Assembly: GCF_009830105.1 (NCBI RefSeq) | Contig: NZ_WURB01000007.1 | Location: 186,001-250,000 of the forward strand | Direction: 5' to 3' | DNA length: 64,000 nucleotides | Origin: Microvirga makkahensis | Lineage (GTDB): Bacteria > Pseudomonadota > Alphaproteobacteria > Rhizobiales > Beijerinckiaceae | In this document: in pieces, positions 18,739 to 26,818 of the stretch | Position numbering within the stretch: position 1 is the first letter of the stretch | How the letters are laid out: each line of letters begins with the position of its first letter | Program-made: the position numbers and the translations under genes | The notes under the pieces: model-generated | The model's input: the letters and a program-made list of their open reading frames with translations, nothing else | Databases searched by the model: none | What the model was told of the DNA's origin: nothing

Positions 18739-19851
18739 TCAGGTGGCGAAACGCTCCACGCGCAGACCGTCGATCGGCGTGTTCGTGTTTCCTGTCGCAA
18801 TGAGCTCCGCCATAACCGCGCCGGTTCCGGGTCCGAGCTGGAATCCGTGCAGCGAAAACCCGAATTGGTGGAAAAGCCCCTCATGCCTGGCACTTGGACC
18901 GATCACGGGCAGATCGTCCGCGGTCCGCGCCTCGATCCCGGCCCAAGCCCGCACCACCGTCGCATTGCGCATGATCGGGAAAAGCTCCCAAACTGTGCGG
19001 GCGCTCTCCTGGAGCTTGCGCCAGTCCAGCACCGTTTCGCCGCTGTCCTGATACGGAGTCGCAAGATGCCCTCCCCCGATCAGCACGGTTCCATTCTCGA
19101 ACTGCTTGAATGAGAGCTTGCGCCCACGCAGGATCACGACCGGCCTGATGAACGCGGGCACGCGCGATGTGATCATCAGCATAGGAGCGACCGTCTCGAC
19201 CGGCACCGGCTCGCCTAGGGAAGCAGCGATGCGTCCTCCCCACGCCCCTGCTGCATTGACCAGCACGGGAGCCTCGTACGTCTCGCCCCCTGCATCGACG
19301 CGCCAGAGCCTACCATCCTTGCGGATATTGGTCGCCTCCACACCTTCTCGCACAACGGTTCCGAGATGCTCCGCCTGACGCCGAAAGGCGGTTGTGGTCT
19401 GTGCCGGATTGGCGGCACCGTCGCGTCGCGATACGAGCCCGCCCGGGCATGTCTCGGCAACGGCAGGAACAAGCTTGCGCAGCTCCTTCGCGTCGATCAG
19501 CTCCTCATGCGAGAAGCCGCGCATGTTCAGATCCGCGACACGAGCACGACAAATCTCGAGCTCCGCCTCATCCTCGGCGACGAGCACCTGCCCATGACTG
19601 TCAAAGCCACAGGAATCTCCGACGAGATCCTGAACGTTCTCCCAGACATCCATGGAGCGGATCGACAGGGGAATCTCCGCGACATGGCGGGCCAGTTGGC
19701 GCACTCCACCGGCATTCACACCCGAGGCATGCCGGCCCGCATAGTCCTTCTCGATGAGCACCGGCCGAAAATCACGGAGGCACAGGTGCAGGGCCGTCGA
19801 GCAACCATGGATGCCGCCGCCGATGATGATTGCATCGGCTCTCAGGGTCAT
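18739..19851 (-). CDS. FAD-dependent oxidoreductase, DAO/glycine-oxidase type (second beta-like subunit)
   Basis: A 370-residue DAO-fold flavoprotein. The FAD motif is AIIIGGGIHGCSTALHL near residue 8, and a GR-x-SG loop follows (AGRHASGVNAGGV). Late blocks VRAWAGIEARTADDLPVIG and LFHQFGFSLHGFQLGPGTG are typical of the sarcosine oxidase, opine oxidase and HcnC class. These oxidise secondary or primary amines to imines. Its start overlaps the stop of the alpha-like gene by four bases (ATGA), so translation is likely coupled. It is one of two such proteins in this operon, the other being at 21605-22741. Confidence 0.88.
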   Translation of the reverse strand: MTLRADAIIIGGGIHGCSTALHLCLRDFRPVLIEKDYAGRHASGVNAGGVRQLARHVAEIPLSIRSMDVWENVQDLVGDSCGFDSHGQVLVAEDEAELEICRARVADLNMRGFSHEELIDAKELRKLVPAVAETCPGGLVSRRDGAANPAQTTTAFRRQAEHLGTVVREGVEATNIRKDGRLWRVDAGGETYEAPVLVNAAGAWGGRIAASLGEPVPVETVAPMLMITSRVPAFIRPVVILRGRKLSFKQFENGTVLIGGGHLATPYQDSGETVLDWRKLQESARTVWELFPIMRNATVVRAWAGIEARTADDLPVIGPSARHEGLFHQFGFSLHGFQLGPGTGAVMAELIATGNTNTPIDGLRVERFAT

Positions 19852-21269
19852 CCGCGCACCACAGCCTTCGTTGCACTCTCGTCTTTCGGCAGGGAGGCAA
19901 GCTCCGAGAGCGTAATAGGCTTCACCGGCGCCCGTAGGCGATAGTAGCCGATTTCCTCAGGAGTTTTGCCGCGAGCGTCCGCCATCAGTTCCGTCACAGT
20001 GAGCCCGCACAGGCGCCCCTGACACGGCCCCATACCCGTGCGACGATAGGCCTTGAGCTGGTTCGGACCAGTCGCGCCGATCGCCACGGAATCCAGAATA
20101 TCCTGCGCCGTCACCTCCTCGCAGCGGCAGACGACCGTATCTCCCTCGGGAATCCGGAATTGTTTCGGCGGCTGGAACAGAACATCCAGGAACCTCCGCC
20201 CACGTTCAACCTTTGCCAGGGCGGCCCGAAGCGTATCCATGCTCGGAGCCTTCGCGCCGGCCTCTGGCTTGAGGGCTTCGACAGCGGCTCTCGCAGCAAT
20301 GCGGCCGCGCGCCACCGCAGCGAGGACACCGGCGATGCCAGCGCCGTCACCTGCGATGGCAATCCCATCGACAGAAGTCCCGCAGTTGGAGTCAAGAACG
20401 GGAACCCAGCAGAGCTGGATCTCGTCCCACTGGTGTTTTACCCCCGCGGACATGGCAAGATTCACGTTCGGAACAACACCCTGGTGCAGCAGCAGCAGGT
20501 CCGCCGGCGCGGTAGCGCTCCGGCCCCTTACCTCATAAGTGACGCGTTCAAGCCGGCCGTCACCGGATGCGGCGATCTTCGTGACCCCGCTGACGACGCG
20601 CACCTTCGATCGTACCTCCCGCATCATGGCAAGACCCTTGAGGAGGTAAGGTGATCTGAGAAACGCCGCTGCATGTGGCAGGGCACGGAGGTAGTTGAGA
20701 CGCTGTGTGGTGTCCAGGATAAGGTCGATCTGCCCGCCCATGCGCAGGATTTGCGCGGTCAGCAGCCAGAACAGAGGCCCTTGCCCCGCGACAACCGTTT
20801 TCCCGCTAGGGACCAAGCCAGAGGACTTTAGGACGGTTTGCGCCGCACCCGCCGTCATCACGCCTGGCAGCGTCCATCCGGGAATCGGAAACGGCCGTTC
20901 GAGAGCACCCGTCGCCAAGATCACACGCCTGGCCCGTATGAACTGTGATCCCCCGCCGACCGAAATCCCAAGCTCCAAGTGCGGATCGAGGCTCCACACC
21001 GTCGCGCCCTGCAGGATTTCGGCGCCACTCGCACGCACCTCCTCGACAAGCTTTGAGCCTGCCCAGTAGTCGTCGCCGAGCAACCGAGTCTGCTTGAGCG
21101 GTGTCGAAGTAACCGCGCGCCAAACCTGTCCACCCGGCCCCTGATTCTCGTCGAGCAGCAGTGTGGATAGGCCGGACTGCGCAGACAGGCTCGCAGCCGC
21201 AAGTCCTGCCGGTCCTGCGCCGATGACGGCGACGTCGTACTCATCGCGCATGGGTCGATTGCTAGTCAT
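19848..21269 (-). CDS. NAD(P)/FAD-dependent oxidoreductase, opine-oxidase alpha type with BFD-like [2Fe-2S] domain
   Basis: A 473-residue protein. The N-terminal FAD motif is VAVIGAGPAGLAAASLSAQ and a second dinucleotide site follows near KTVVAGQGPLFWL. The C-terminal part has a BFD-like iron-sulfur module: DTVVCRCEEVTAQDI, then GMGPCQGRLCG, four cysteines in the expected order. This layout is shared by the alpha subunits of octopine/nopaline oxidase, D-hydroxyproline dehydrogenase and HcnB. The ATG at 21269 overlaps the preceding [2Fe-2S] gene by four bases; the upstream in-frame extension has no support. By family it pairs with the small ferredoxin-like protein and a DAO-type subunit and passes electrons from the amine to an acceptor. 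Confidence 0.9.
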   Translation of the reverse strand: MTSNRPMRDEYDVAVIGAGPAGLAAASLSAQSGLSTLLLDENQGPGGQVWRAVTSTPLKQTRLLGDDYWAGSKLVEEVRASGAEILQGATVWSLDPHLELGISVGGGSQFIRARRVILATGALERPFPIPGWTLPGVMTAGAAQTVLKSSGLVPSGKTVVAGQGPLFWLLTAQILRMGGQIDLILDTTQRLNYLRALPHAAAFLRSPYLLKGLAMMREVRSKVRVVSGVTKIAASGDGRLERVTYEVRGRSATAPADLLLLHQGVVPNVNLAMSAGVKHQWDEIQLCWVPVLDSNCGTSVDGIAIAGDGAGIAGVLAAVARGRIAARAAVEALKPEAGAKAPSMDTLRAALAKVERGRRFLDVLFQPPKQFRIPEGDTVVCRCEEVTAQDILDSVAIGATGPNQLKAYRRTGMGPCQGRLCGLTVTELMADARGKTPEEIGYYRLRAPVKPITLSELASLPKDESATKAVVRG

Positions 21270-21562
21270 CGGCCGATCTCTCTCTTGCCCTTCTGGATTT
21301 CCACCTGCATGCCTGGACGCACCGGAACGAGACATCCCTGTCGGTTCCCCATCCCGTCGATGGTGACGAGGCAGTCGAAGCACACTCCCATCATGCAATA
21401 TGGAAGGCGTGGCGCTCCGCTCACCGCAGTCTGTCGCCGTACGTCGAGGCCGGATGCAAGCAACGCGGCTGAGACCGTGTCGCCTTCCCGCGCCATCACC
21501 GGGCGGCCATCGACGAAGATCTCGACCGGCTGCCTGGCATCACCATCAAATCGCTTGAACAT
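21266..21562 (-). CDS. Small (2Fe-2S)-binding protein (opine oxidase gamma / HcnA type)
   Basis: A 98-residue ferredoxin-like protein. The cluster ligands lie in YCMMGVCFDCLVTIDG with a further Cys in RQGCLVPV, the plant-type C-x4-C-x2-C...C spacing. A short beta-rich N-terminus, IFVDGRPVMAREGDTVSAAL, is normal for the family. It has no other domain and is the small electron-carrying subunit of a heteromeric amine oxidase or dehydrogenase. It overlaps the next gene by four bases and lies 42 bases after the DAO-type gene, within the operon. A related small subunit occurs in hydrogen cyanide synthase, but the neighbouring transporter and RidA favour amine catabolism. Confidence 0.88.
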   Translation of the reverse strand: MFKRFDGDARQPVEIFVDGRPVMAREGDTVSAALLASGLDVRRQTAVSGAPRLPYCMMGVCFDCLVTIDGMGNRQGCLVPVRPGMQVEIQKGKREIGR

Positions 21563-21604
21563 TCACCGTCTCCCGGGCCTTACGTCGCCCCTATCCCTTC
21601 CGGC

Positions 21605-22741
21605 TCAGTAGTACCCGCTCGTACGGACTTCCGATTTCTCGAAGCGCGTGGCCGAGAATGCACCGAGCTTGTTCTTGTCGAGCGCGCCGGCCGCTACCAT
21701 CGGCGCGATTTCGAAAGCGTGATTGGAGGCGAGCGTCACACCGGAGTGGCAGCAGGTGACGAATGCGCCAGGGCATGACTCGGACTGGTCATAGATCGGG
21801 AATCCATCCTTGGGCATCACGCGGATGCCTGACCAGGAACGCACCACGTTCAAACGGCCGAGCATCGGAAACATGCGCTGCGCCCGGTCGGCCATGACGG
21901 AACTGATCGGCAGATTCAAGACAGTATCGTCCAGCATATCTTCTTTGCTGTCGCCGATCATGACTGTGCCCTCGTCTGTCTGCCGGACCGTCGTCAGGGG
22001 ATGCGGCAGGAAGGGCATGGTGCGTTCGGTGACAACAATCTGTCCGCGCGTGGGTCCCATCGGGGCCTTGAGGCCTACCATCGGGGCAAGCGTCTGGTTC
22101 GCATTGCCGGCGGCAAGAACGATCTTCCCGGCCCGGATCTCGCCCTTCGGGCTGATGAGACGAAATTCCCCTTGGACATGCTTGATGTCGGAGACGGGGT
22201 GTTCCGGCCGGTAGTCGACACCAAACTTCGCCAATCCCGTATGCAGTGCCCGGAATGTGCGCAGCGAGTTCACATGGCCATCGTAGGGACAGAAGCTTCC
22301 CCCCGAAACCTCGGGACCGATGTGGGGCAGCATCCTTGCAACCTGCTCTCGGCCGAGAATTTCCATTTTGTAGTCAACAGCGCCAGGTTGGTTGTGCAGG
22401 CGCTTCAGCAGCAGCGAGCGTTGCTCGAGTTCCTCCTCGCCGAGCGCGAGATGAAAACCGCCATTGCGCTGGAAGCAGACGTCGAGACCGGTCTGCTCGA
22501 GCAGCTCGGCCGCAAGCTTCGGCCATGTGTCCGAAGCCTGCATGGTCCAGCTGGTATAGGCCGGCATCCCCAGCCCCTTGCTCTGCACCCAGACCAAGGC
22601 GAAGTTCGCTCGCGAGGCCCGCTTGGCGATGTCTCCTTCGTCGAGCACGCATACGCGCTGGCCGACACGGCCGAGACCCCACGCGATGGCTGAGCCGAGG
22701 AGGCCTCCGCCCACGACGGCGACGTCATAACTGTTGCGCAT
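21605..22741 (-). CDS. FAD-binding oxidoreductase, DAO type (opine oxidase beta-like)
   Basis: A 378-residue DAO-fold flavoprotein. The N-terminal FAD motif is VAVVGGGLLGSAIAWGLG, and the ribose-binding acid lies in RVCVLDEGD. The substrate-side half has MVGLKAPMGPTRGQIVVTE and LNVVRSWSGIRVMPKDGFP, with the late FVTCCHSGVTLASNHAFEI block. It belongs to the class of OoxB/NoxB, sarcosine oxidase beta and HcnC. It should oxidise an N-substituted amino acid with the [2Fe-2S] and alpha-like proteins encoded next. It starts 12 bases after the transporter permease gene ends, so uptake and oxidation share one transcript. It is not a close copy of the DAO protein at 18739. Confidence 0.88.
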   Translation of the reverse strand: MRNSYDVAVVGGGLLGSAIAWGLGRVGQRVCVLDEGDIAKRASRANFALVWVQSKGLGMPAYTSWTMQASDTWPKLAAELLEQTGLDVCFQRNGGFHLALGEEELEQRSLLLKRLHNQPGAVDYKMEILGREQVARMLPHIGPEVSGGSFCPYDGHVNSLRTFRALHTGLAKFGVDYRPEHPVSDIKHVQGEFRLISPKGEIRAGKIVLAAGNANQTLAPMVGLKAPMGPTRGQIVVTERTMPFLPHPLTTVRQTDEGTVMIGDSKEDMLDDTVLNLPISSVMADRAQRMFPMLGRLNVVRSWSGIRVMPKDGFPIYDQSESCPGAFVTCCHSGVTLASNHAFEIAPMVAAGALDKNKLGAFSATRFEKSEVRTSGYY

Positions 22742-22753
22742 TGGGATATTTCC

Positions 22754-23560
22754 TTACCGCCCCCGGTCGCTGTGTCCGGCAAGCACCCGCTCAAGGCCGT
22801 AGAACCGATCGAGCAGAATGAGCGCAAGCATCGTGATCACGATTACGCTTGCCGAAACCGAAGTGACTAGCGGGTCAATGTTGTCCTGGATATAGAGGAA
22901 CATGCGCACCGGCAGCGTCTCGATGCCCGGTGCTGCGAGGAACACGGTCATGGTGACCTCATCGAACGACTGAATGAAGGCAAGCGCCCAGCCACTCACC
23001 ACGCCAGGGAGAATAAGCGGGAGTGTCACCCTGCGGAACAGCGTCCAGTTGCTGGCGCCAAGAGATACAGCCGCCATTTCGACCGAGCGATCCATGCCGG
23101 TTGCGGCCGCCAGTGTCAGTCGCAGAGCAAATGGAAACACCACGACGACGTGTGCAATGAGGAGTGCGATGAAGGTGCCGCTGAGCCCTGCCTGCGTGAA
23201 GAAACGCAGGAACGCGATGCCAAGCACCACATGCGGGATCATCAGCGGGGACAGGAACAGCGCCGACAATGCCTCGCGGCCACGAAACTGGTGACGTGCG
23301 ATCGCGAGGGCTGCGGGCACCGCGAACAGAAGCGCGACCACAGAGGAAACCGCGCCAATCCACAAGCTGACCCAGAATGCGTTGATGAATTCAGGATAGT
23401 CGGCGATCGTGCGGAACCACCGGAGCGAGAACCCATTTGTGGGCAGCGAGAGGTAACCCTCAGGCGTGAAGGCAACCAGGCAGACCACAAGGATCGGCGC
23501 AACCATGAAGATCACGAAGAACGTGTGGAAGATGAGAGCGATGGATCCATTGCGGCTCAT
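22754..23560 (-). CDS. ABC transporter permease, PotC type
   Basis: A 268-residue inner-membrane protein with about six helices, for example FFVIFMVAPILVVCLVAF at the N-terminus and VIVITMLALILLDRF near the C-terminus. The EAA loop, which contacts the ATPase, reads EMAAVSLGASNWTLFRRVTL with the conserved Gly. It is the second permease of a spermidine/putrescine-type importer. The ATG at 23560 overlaps the stop of the first permease by four bases (ATGA). An upstream in-frame extension runs into the preceding gene and is rejected. Family transporters of this type also carry opines such as octopine and mannopine. Confidence 0.9.
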   Translation of the reverse strand: MSRNGSIALIFHTFFVIFMVAPILVVCLVAFTPEGYLSLPTNGFSLRWFRTIADYPEFINAFWVSLWIGAVSSVVALLFAVPAALAIARHQFRGREALSALFLSPLMIPHVVLGIAFLRFFTQAGLSGTFIALLIAHVVVVFPFALRLTLAAATGMDRSVEMAAVSLGASNWTLFRRVTLPLILPGVVSGWALAFIQSFDEVTMTVFLAAPGIETLPVRMFLYIQDNIDPLVTSVSASVIVITMLALILLDRFYGLERVLAGHSDRGR

Positions 23561-24480
23561 CTGAACACCTCCGAATAGCGCCGCTCGATGATGGCGTTGC
23601 TGCCAACGATGATAAGCACAAGCGCGACGAGCAGCAGCACGGCAACAGCTGCGCCAAGCGGCCAGTTGAGCGTGTTGAGGAACTCGTCGTAGGCAAGCGT
23701 GGCGGCAACCTTGAGGCGTCGTCCGCCAATGATCGAAGGAGTTGCGAACGCACTCGCGGAAAGGGCAAACACGATGATCCCCCCGGACAGAACGCCCGGC
23801 ATGATTTGAGGCAGGATGATCCGACGCATGATTGTCATCTGTCCGGCACCAAGCGAAAGCGCTGCATTCTCGATCTGGGGATCGACCCGCTGCAACGCCG
23901 CCCATACTGACAGCACCATGAAAGGCATCATCACGTGGGCGAGTGCAATGACGACGCCCGCTTCCGTGAACATGAAAGGAATGGGGCCGTCGATCACGCC
24001 GACTGCCATCAGTGCCTTGTTCACAAGTCCGCTGTTGCCGCCGAAAAGCAGGGCCCACCCAAGCGTGCGTGCAACGACCGAAATGAGGAGCGGCCCGAGG
24101 ATGATGAGCAGGAAGAAGCCCTTCCAGGGCGCCCGCATACGGTTGAGGATGTAAGCTTCCGGCGCGCCGAAAAGCGCGGCGATGAGTGTCGCCAGACCGG
24201 CAATCCGAAATGTCCGGGCGAACATCTCGTAGAAGTACGGATCCGACCAGATCTCATGCCAGTTCTTAAGTGTGATGACAAACTCAATTCCTGTGTACTG
24301 CCCCCAGTTATGAAAGGAGAGCAGAACCGTCATCGCGAGAGGCACAATAACAACGGCAACAAAGAGGATCAGAGCTGGAAGCAGCAACGGCCAGGGCGCG
24401 CGCGCGCCGGAACGCTCCTGCTTTCCAGGCGCTGGGACGGCTGATTCCTGCGCCGCCGTTACAGAGGCGGAGGTGCTCAT
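23557..24480 (-). CDS. ABC transporter permease, PotB type
   Basis: A 307-residue permease. A 40-residue soluble N-terminus rich in Ala, Ser and Pro precedes the first helix, PWPLLLPALILFVAVVIVPL. About six helices follow, and the EAA-type loop reads ENAALSLGAGQMTIMRRI. The ATG at 24480 overlaps the ATPase gene stop by four bases, so the transporter genes are translationally coupled. It pairs with the PotC-type protein to form the membrane channel of the importer. No fusion or truncation is evident. Confidence 0.9.
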   Translation of the reverse strand: MSTSASVTAAQESAVPAPGKQERSGARAPWPLLLPALILFVAVVIVPLAMTVLLSFHNWGQYTGIEFVITLKNWHEIWSDPYFYEMFARTFRIAGLATLIAALFGAPEAYILNRMRAPWKGFFLLIILGPLLISVVARTLGWALLFGGNSGLVNKALMAVGVIDGPIPFMFTEAGVVIALAHVMMPFMVLSVWAALQRVDPQIENAALSLGAGQMTIMRRIILPQIMPGVLSGGIIVFALSASAFATPSIIGGRRLKVAATLAYDEFLNTLNWPLGAAVAVLLLVALVLIIVGSNAIIERRYSEVFR

Positions 24481-25529
24481 GACGCCCCTCCCACCGAACG
24501 AATTCCCATATCCTCGGCGCGCCAGACGAGGCAAACGTTCTCACCTTCGGCGGGCTGCGCCTCGCCTGTATTCTGGCGCACGACGATCGCCGGGCCGCAT
24601 TCGGTTTCGCACTGGAACAGCCAATGGTTTCCCTGAAAGATGCGGTTCGTGATTCGGGCCTTGACGCCATTGCCAGAGCCGCTGTCGAAACCGACCTTTT
24701 CCGGCCGGACCGTGATGGTCACTGGACCGGAAGGTCCGACCGGGGCAGGCCATTGGCAGGAGCCTGCAACGAGGAGCGCCTCCCCTGCCCGGCGGATGAC
24801 CTCGCCCTGAAACTCGTTGGTCTTTCCGAGAAAATGAGAGACAAAGGGCGACGCAGGCCTTTCATAGGTCTCATGCGGAGTGCCGATCTGTTCGATCCGG
24901 CCTTTGCTCATCACGACGATACGATCCGAGAGCGCCATGGCCTCTGTCTGATCATGCGTCACCAGAACAGTTGTGGTGCCGATGTTACGTTGGATCTGCC
25001 GAAGCTCGATCTGCATATCCTCGCGCAGCTTCGCATCGAGGTTGGAGAGCGGTTCGTCCAGCAGGAGCACATCAGGCTTGATGACAAGCGCACGCGCGAG
25101 CGCGACACGCTGCTGCTGTCCGCCCGACATCCGGCGTGGGTACCGATCGGCATAGCCGTCGAGACCGACCATGGCCAGCGCTTCGCGCACGCGCACGTCA
25201 CGCTCGGCGCGCGGCACACCCCGCATCTCCAGCCCGAAGGCGATGTTCTCCGCAGCCGTCATGTGGGGGAACAGCGCGTAGCTCTGAAACACAATGCCAA
25301 GGCCGCGCTTTGCCGGTTTCACACTGGTAAGGTCGCGTCCGTTCAGGCAGATGGAGCCAGCAGTTGGATCCATGAAACCGGCAATCATCTGCAGCGTCGT
25401 GGTCTTGCCGCAACCTGAAGGTCCAAGTAGCGAGATGAACTCACCCTTGGCGACGGATAGGCTCATGTCTTCGACGGCTACGTGCTCGCCGAAACGCTTG
25501 CCGACACGGTTCAGTTCGAGAAAGGACAT
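24477..25529 (-). CDS. ABC transporter ATP-binding protein, PotA type
   Basis: A 350-residue ATPase. Walker A is GPSGCGKTT, the signature is RMSGGQQQRVALARAL and Walker B is PDVLLLDEPLSNLD, followed by the H-loop in VLVTHDQTEAM. The C-terminal 110 residues form a TOBE-type regulatory domain typical of the polyamine/opine/sugar class (VTITVRPEKVGF). The ATG at 25529 begins the conserved region; the frame extends upstream to 25598 without support. It powers the importer formed by the two permeases after it, and lies 87 bases downstream of the binding-protein gene. Confidence 0.93.
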   Translation of the reverse strand: MSFLELNRVGKRFGEHVAVEDMSLSVAKGEFISLLGPSGCGKTTTLQMIAGFMDPTAGSICLNGRDLTSVKPAKRGLGIVFQSYALFPHMTAAENIAFGLEMRGVPRAERDVRVREALAMVGLDGYADRYPRRMSGGQQQRVALARALVIKPDVLLLDEPLSNLDAKLREDMQIELRQIQRNIGTTTVLVTHDQTEAMALSDRIVVMSKGRIEQIGTPHETYERPASPFVSHFLGKTNEFQGEVIRRAGEALLVAGSCQWPAPVGPSGPVTITVRPEKVGFDSGSGNGVKARITNRIFQGNHWLFQCETECGPAIVVRQNTGEAQPAEGENVCLVWRAEDMGIRSVGGAS

Positions 25530-25616
25530 GCGCTCAGTCAGTTCCTCTGGAGCTATAAGGATGTCCGACCCCGACTTCAAACCGGGGCCGGAAGCCAAGT
25601 CAGGGCGCAGTGCGGA

Positions 25617-26654
25617 TCAGCGCTCGACTTCGCGGTTCCATCGCTTCGTCCACTCTTCTCGCTGAGGATTGATGGCCGCCCAATCCGGATTGTAGAGTTT
25701 TGCGGCTCGCTCGCCGACCGGCGCCATCTTTCCGAGTTCAGCCGGGACCTCGACATTCTTGTTGACCGGGCCGTAGCCATAGTCCTTGAGCAAGGTGAGC
25801 TGGATCTTCGGCTCAAGCATCGCTTTCACGAATTCGGAAGCAAGCGCGGATGCATCGGCCTTCTCGATCGGACAGGCTGAAGCCAGCAGCGACACCGCAC
25901 CTTCTTTGGGATAAACGAAATCGACCGGGAAGCCGGTATTCGCGAATGACTGCACGCGTCCCGTACCCCATACGGCAAGAGCGGCCTGACCCGACTGGAA
26001 GAGCTCCGTCATCTTACCCGGCGATGGCTCATACGCGAGTACGTTCGGGTTCACCTCTTTCTTCATAACCTCGAAACCAGGCTCGATGTTCTTTTCGCCG
26101 CCACCATTCAGCTTCGCGAACATAAGCAGCGTATAGAGACCGTAGGTGTTGTTGATCGGCGGAATGACGATCAAACCCTTATACTTCGGATCTTTTAAAT
26201 CATTCCACGAGGTCGGTGCAGCCCAGCCCTTCTCCTCAAAGTATTGCTTATTGTACATCAAACCGGTCCCAACGAGACCGATCGCGACAGCGCGGTCATC
26301 CTTGAACCTTGCGGCCTCGTACAGATCAGCTGCCGGGAGCTCTTTGATCTTTCCGCAGAAGCCAAGCTCGATCGCCTGATACATTGGGCCATCGTCGACG
26401 ATCGCGACATCGATCTGCTGGTTGCCTTTCTGCGCCTGCAGCTTGGCCAGTGTATCAGTCGAGTTGCCGGCGACGTACTCAACTTTGACGTTGTGCTTCT
26501 TCTCGAAGTCGGGGATGACCTCATCGCGCATGGTCTTCTCGAAAGACCCGCCATATCCCGCTACGTACAATGTCTTCTGCTGTGCAGATGCCGAGGCTAC
26601 TGATGCAACAAGTGCCACCAGGCTGACGGCAGTAAACAAGCCGGAAATCTTCAT
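25617..26654 (-). CDS. Extracellular solute-binding protein, PotD type
   Basis: A 345-residue periplasmic protein. The signal peptide ends near VASASAQQ. The mature part starts KTLYVAGYGGSFEKTM, the classic opening of the spermidine/putrescine-binding class. Further blocks include VEYVAGNSTDTLAKLQAQKG and AALAVWGTGRVQSFANTG. These proteins bind cationic or zwitterionic amines, including opines in Agrobacterium. It is the first gene of the nine-gene minus operon and is divergent from the LysR gene, with 164 bases between them. The ATG at 26654 follows GAGGGA; an upstream extension to 26750 crosses the promoter and is rejected. Confidence 0.92.
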   Translation of the reverse strand: MKISGLFTAVSLVALVASVASASAQQKTLYVAGYGGSFEKTMRDEVIPDFEKKHNVKVEYVAGNSTDTLAKLQAQKGNQQIDVAIVDDGPMYQAIELGFCGKIKELPAADLYEAARFKDDRAVAIGLVGTGLMYNKQYFEEKGWAAPTSWNDLKDPKYKGLIVIPPINNTYGLYTLLMFAKLNGGGEKNIEPGFEVMKKEVNPNVLAYEPSPGKMTELFQSGQAALAVWGTGRVQSFANTGFPVDFVYPKEGAVSLLASACPIEKADASALASEFVKAMLEPKIQLTLLKDYGYGPVNKNVEVPAELGKMAPVGERAAKLYNPDWAAINPQREEWTKRWNREVER

Positions 26655-26772
26655 GTTGTTAAGTCCCTCTTCTTTTGATCGCCAGTTAACCGACGATGAG
26701 ATCCCTCTTATCGATCCGCCGACGGCCGCGACGGTAACCAACGATCCCAACTCGCATCTTGATCGTCAAATG

Positions 26773-26787
26773 CATAATGGCATTATG
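26773..26787 (+). promoter_or_regulatory. Perfect inverted repeat in the LysR/ABC divergent promoter
   Basis: CATAATG and CATTATG form a perfect 7-1-7 inverted repeat about 32 bases before the LysR start and 119 bases before the binding-protein gene. LysR proteins bind AT-rich interrupted dyads in such divergent regions, so this is a good operator candidate. Confidence 0.55.
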
Positions 26788-26818
26788 TTCATGTCTGAAT
26801 GTTATGTAAGGAAGAAGG

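Noticed and set aside
19848..21562. Hydrogen cyanide synthase (HcnA/HcnB) as the function of the alpha and [2Fe-2S] proteins
   Set aside because: Folds fit, but the operon has a second DAO protein, RidA and a polyamine-type importer, and the regulator resembles opine regulators. This favours amine catabolism.
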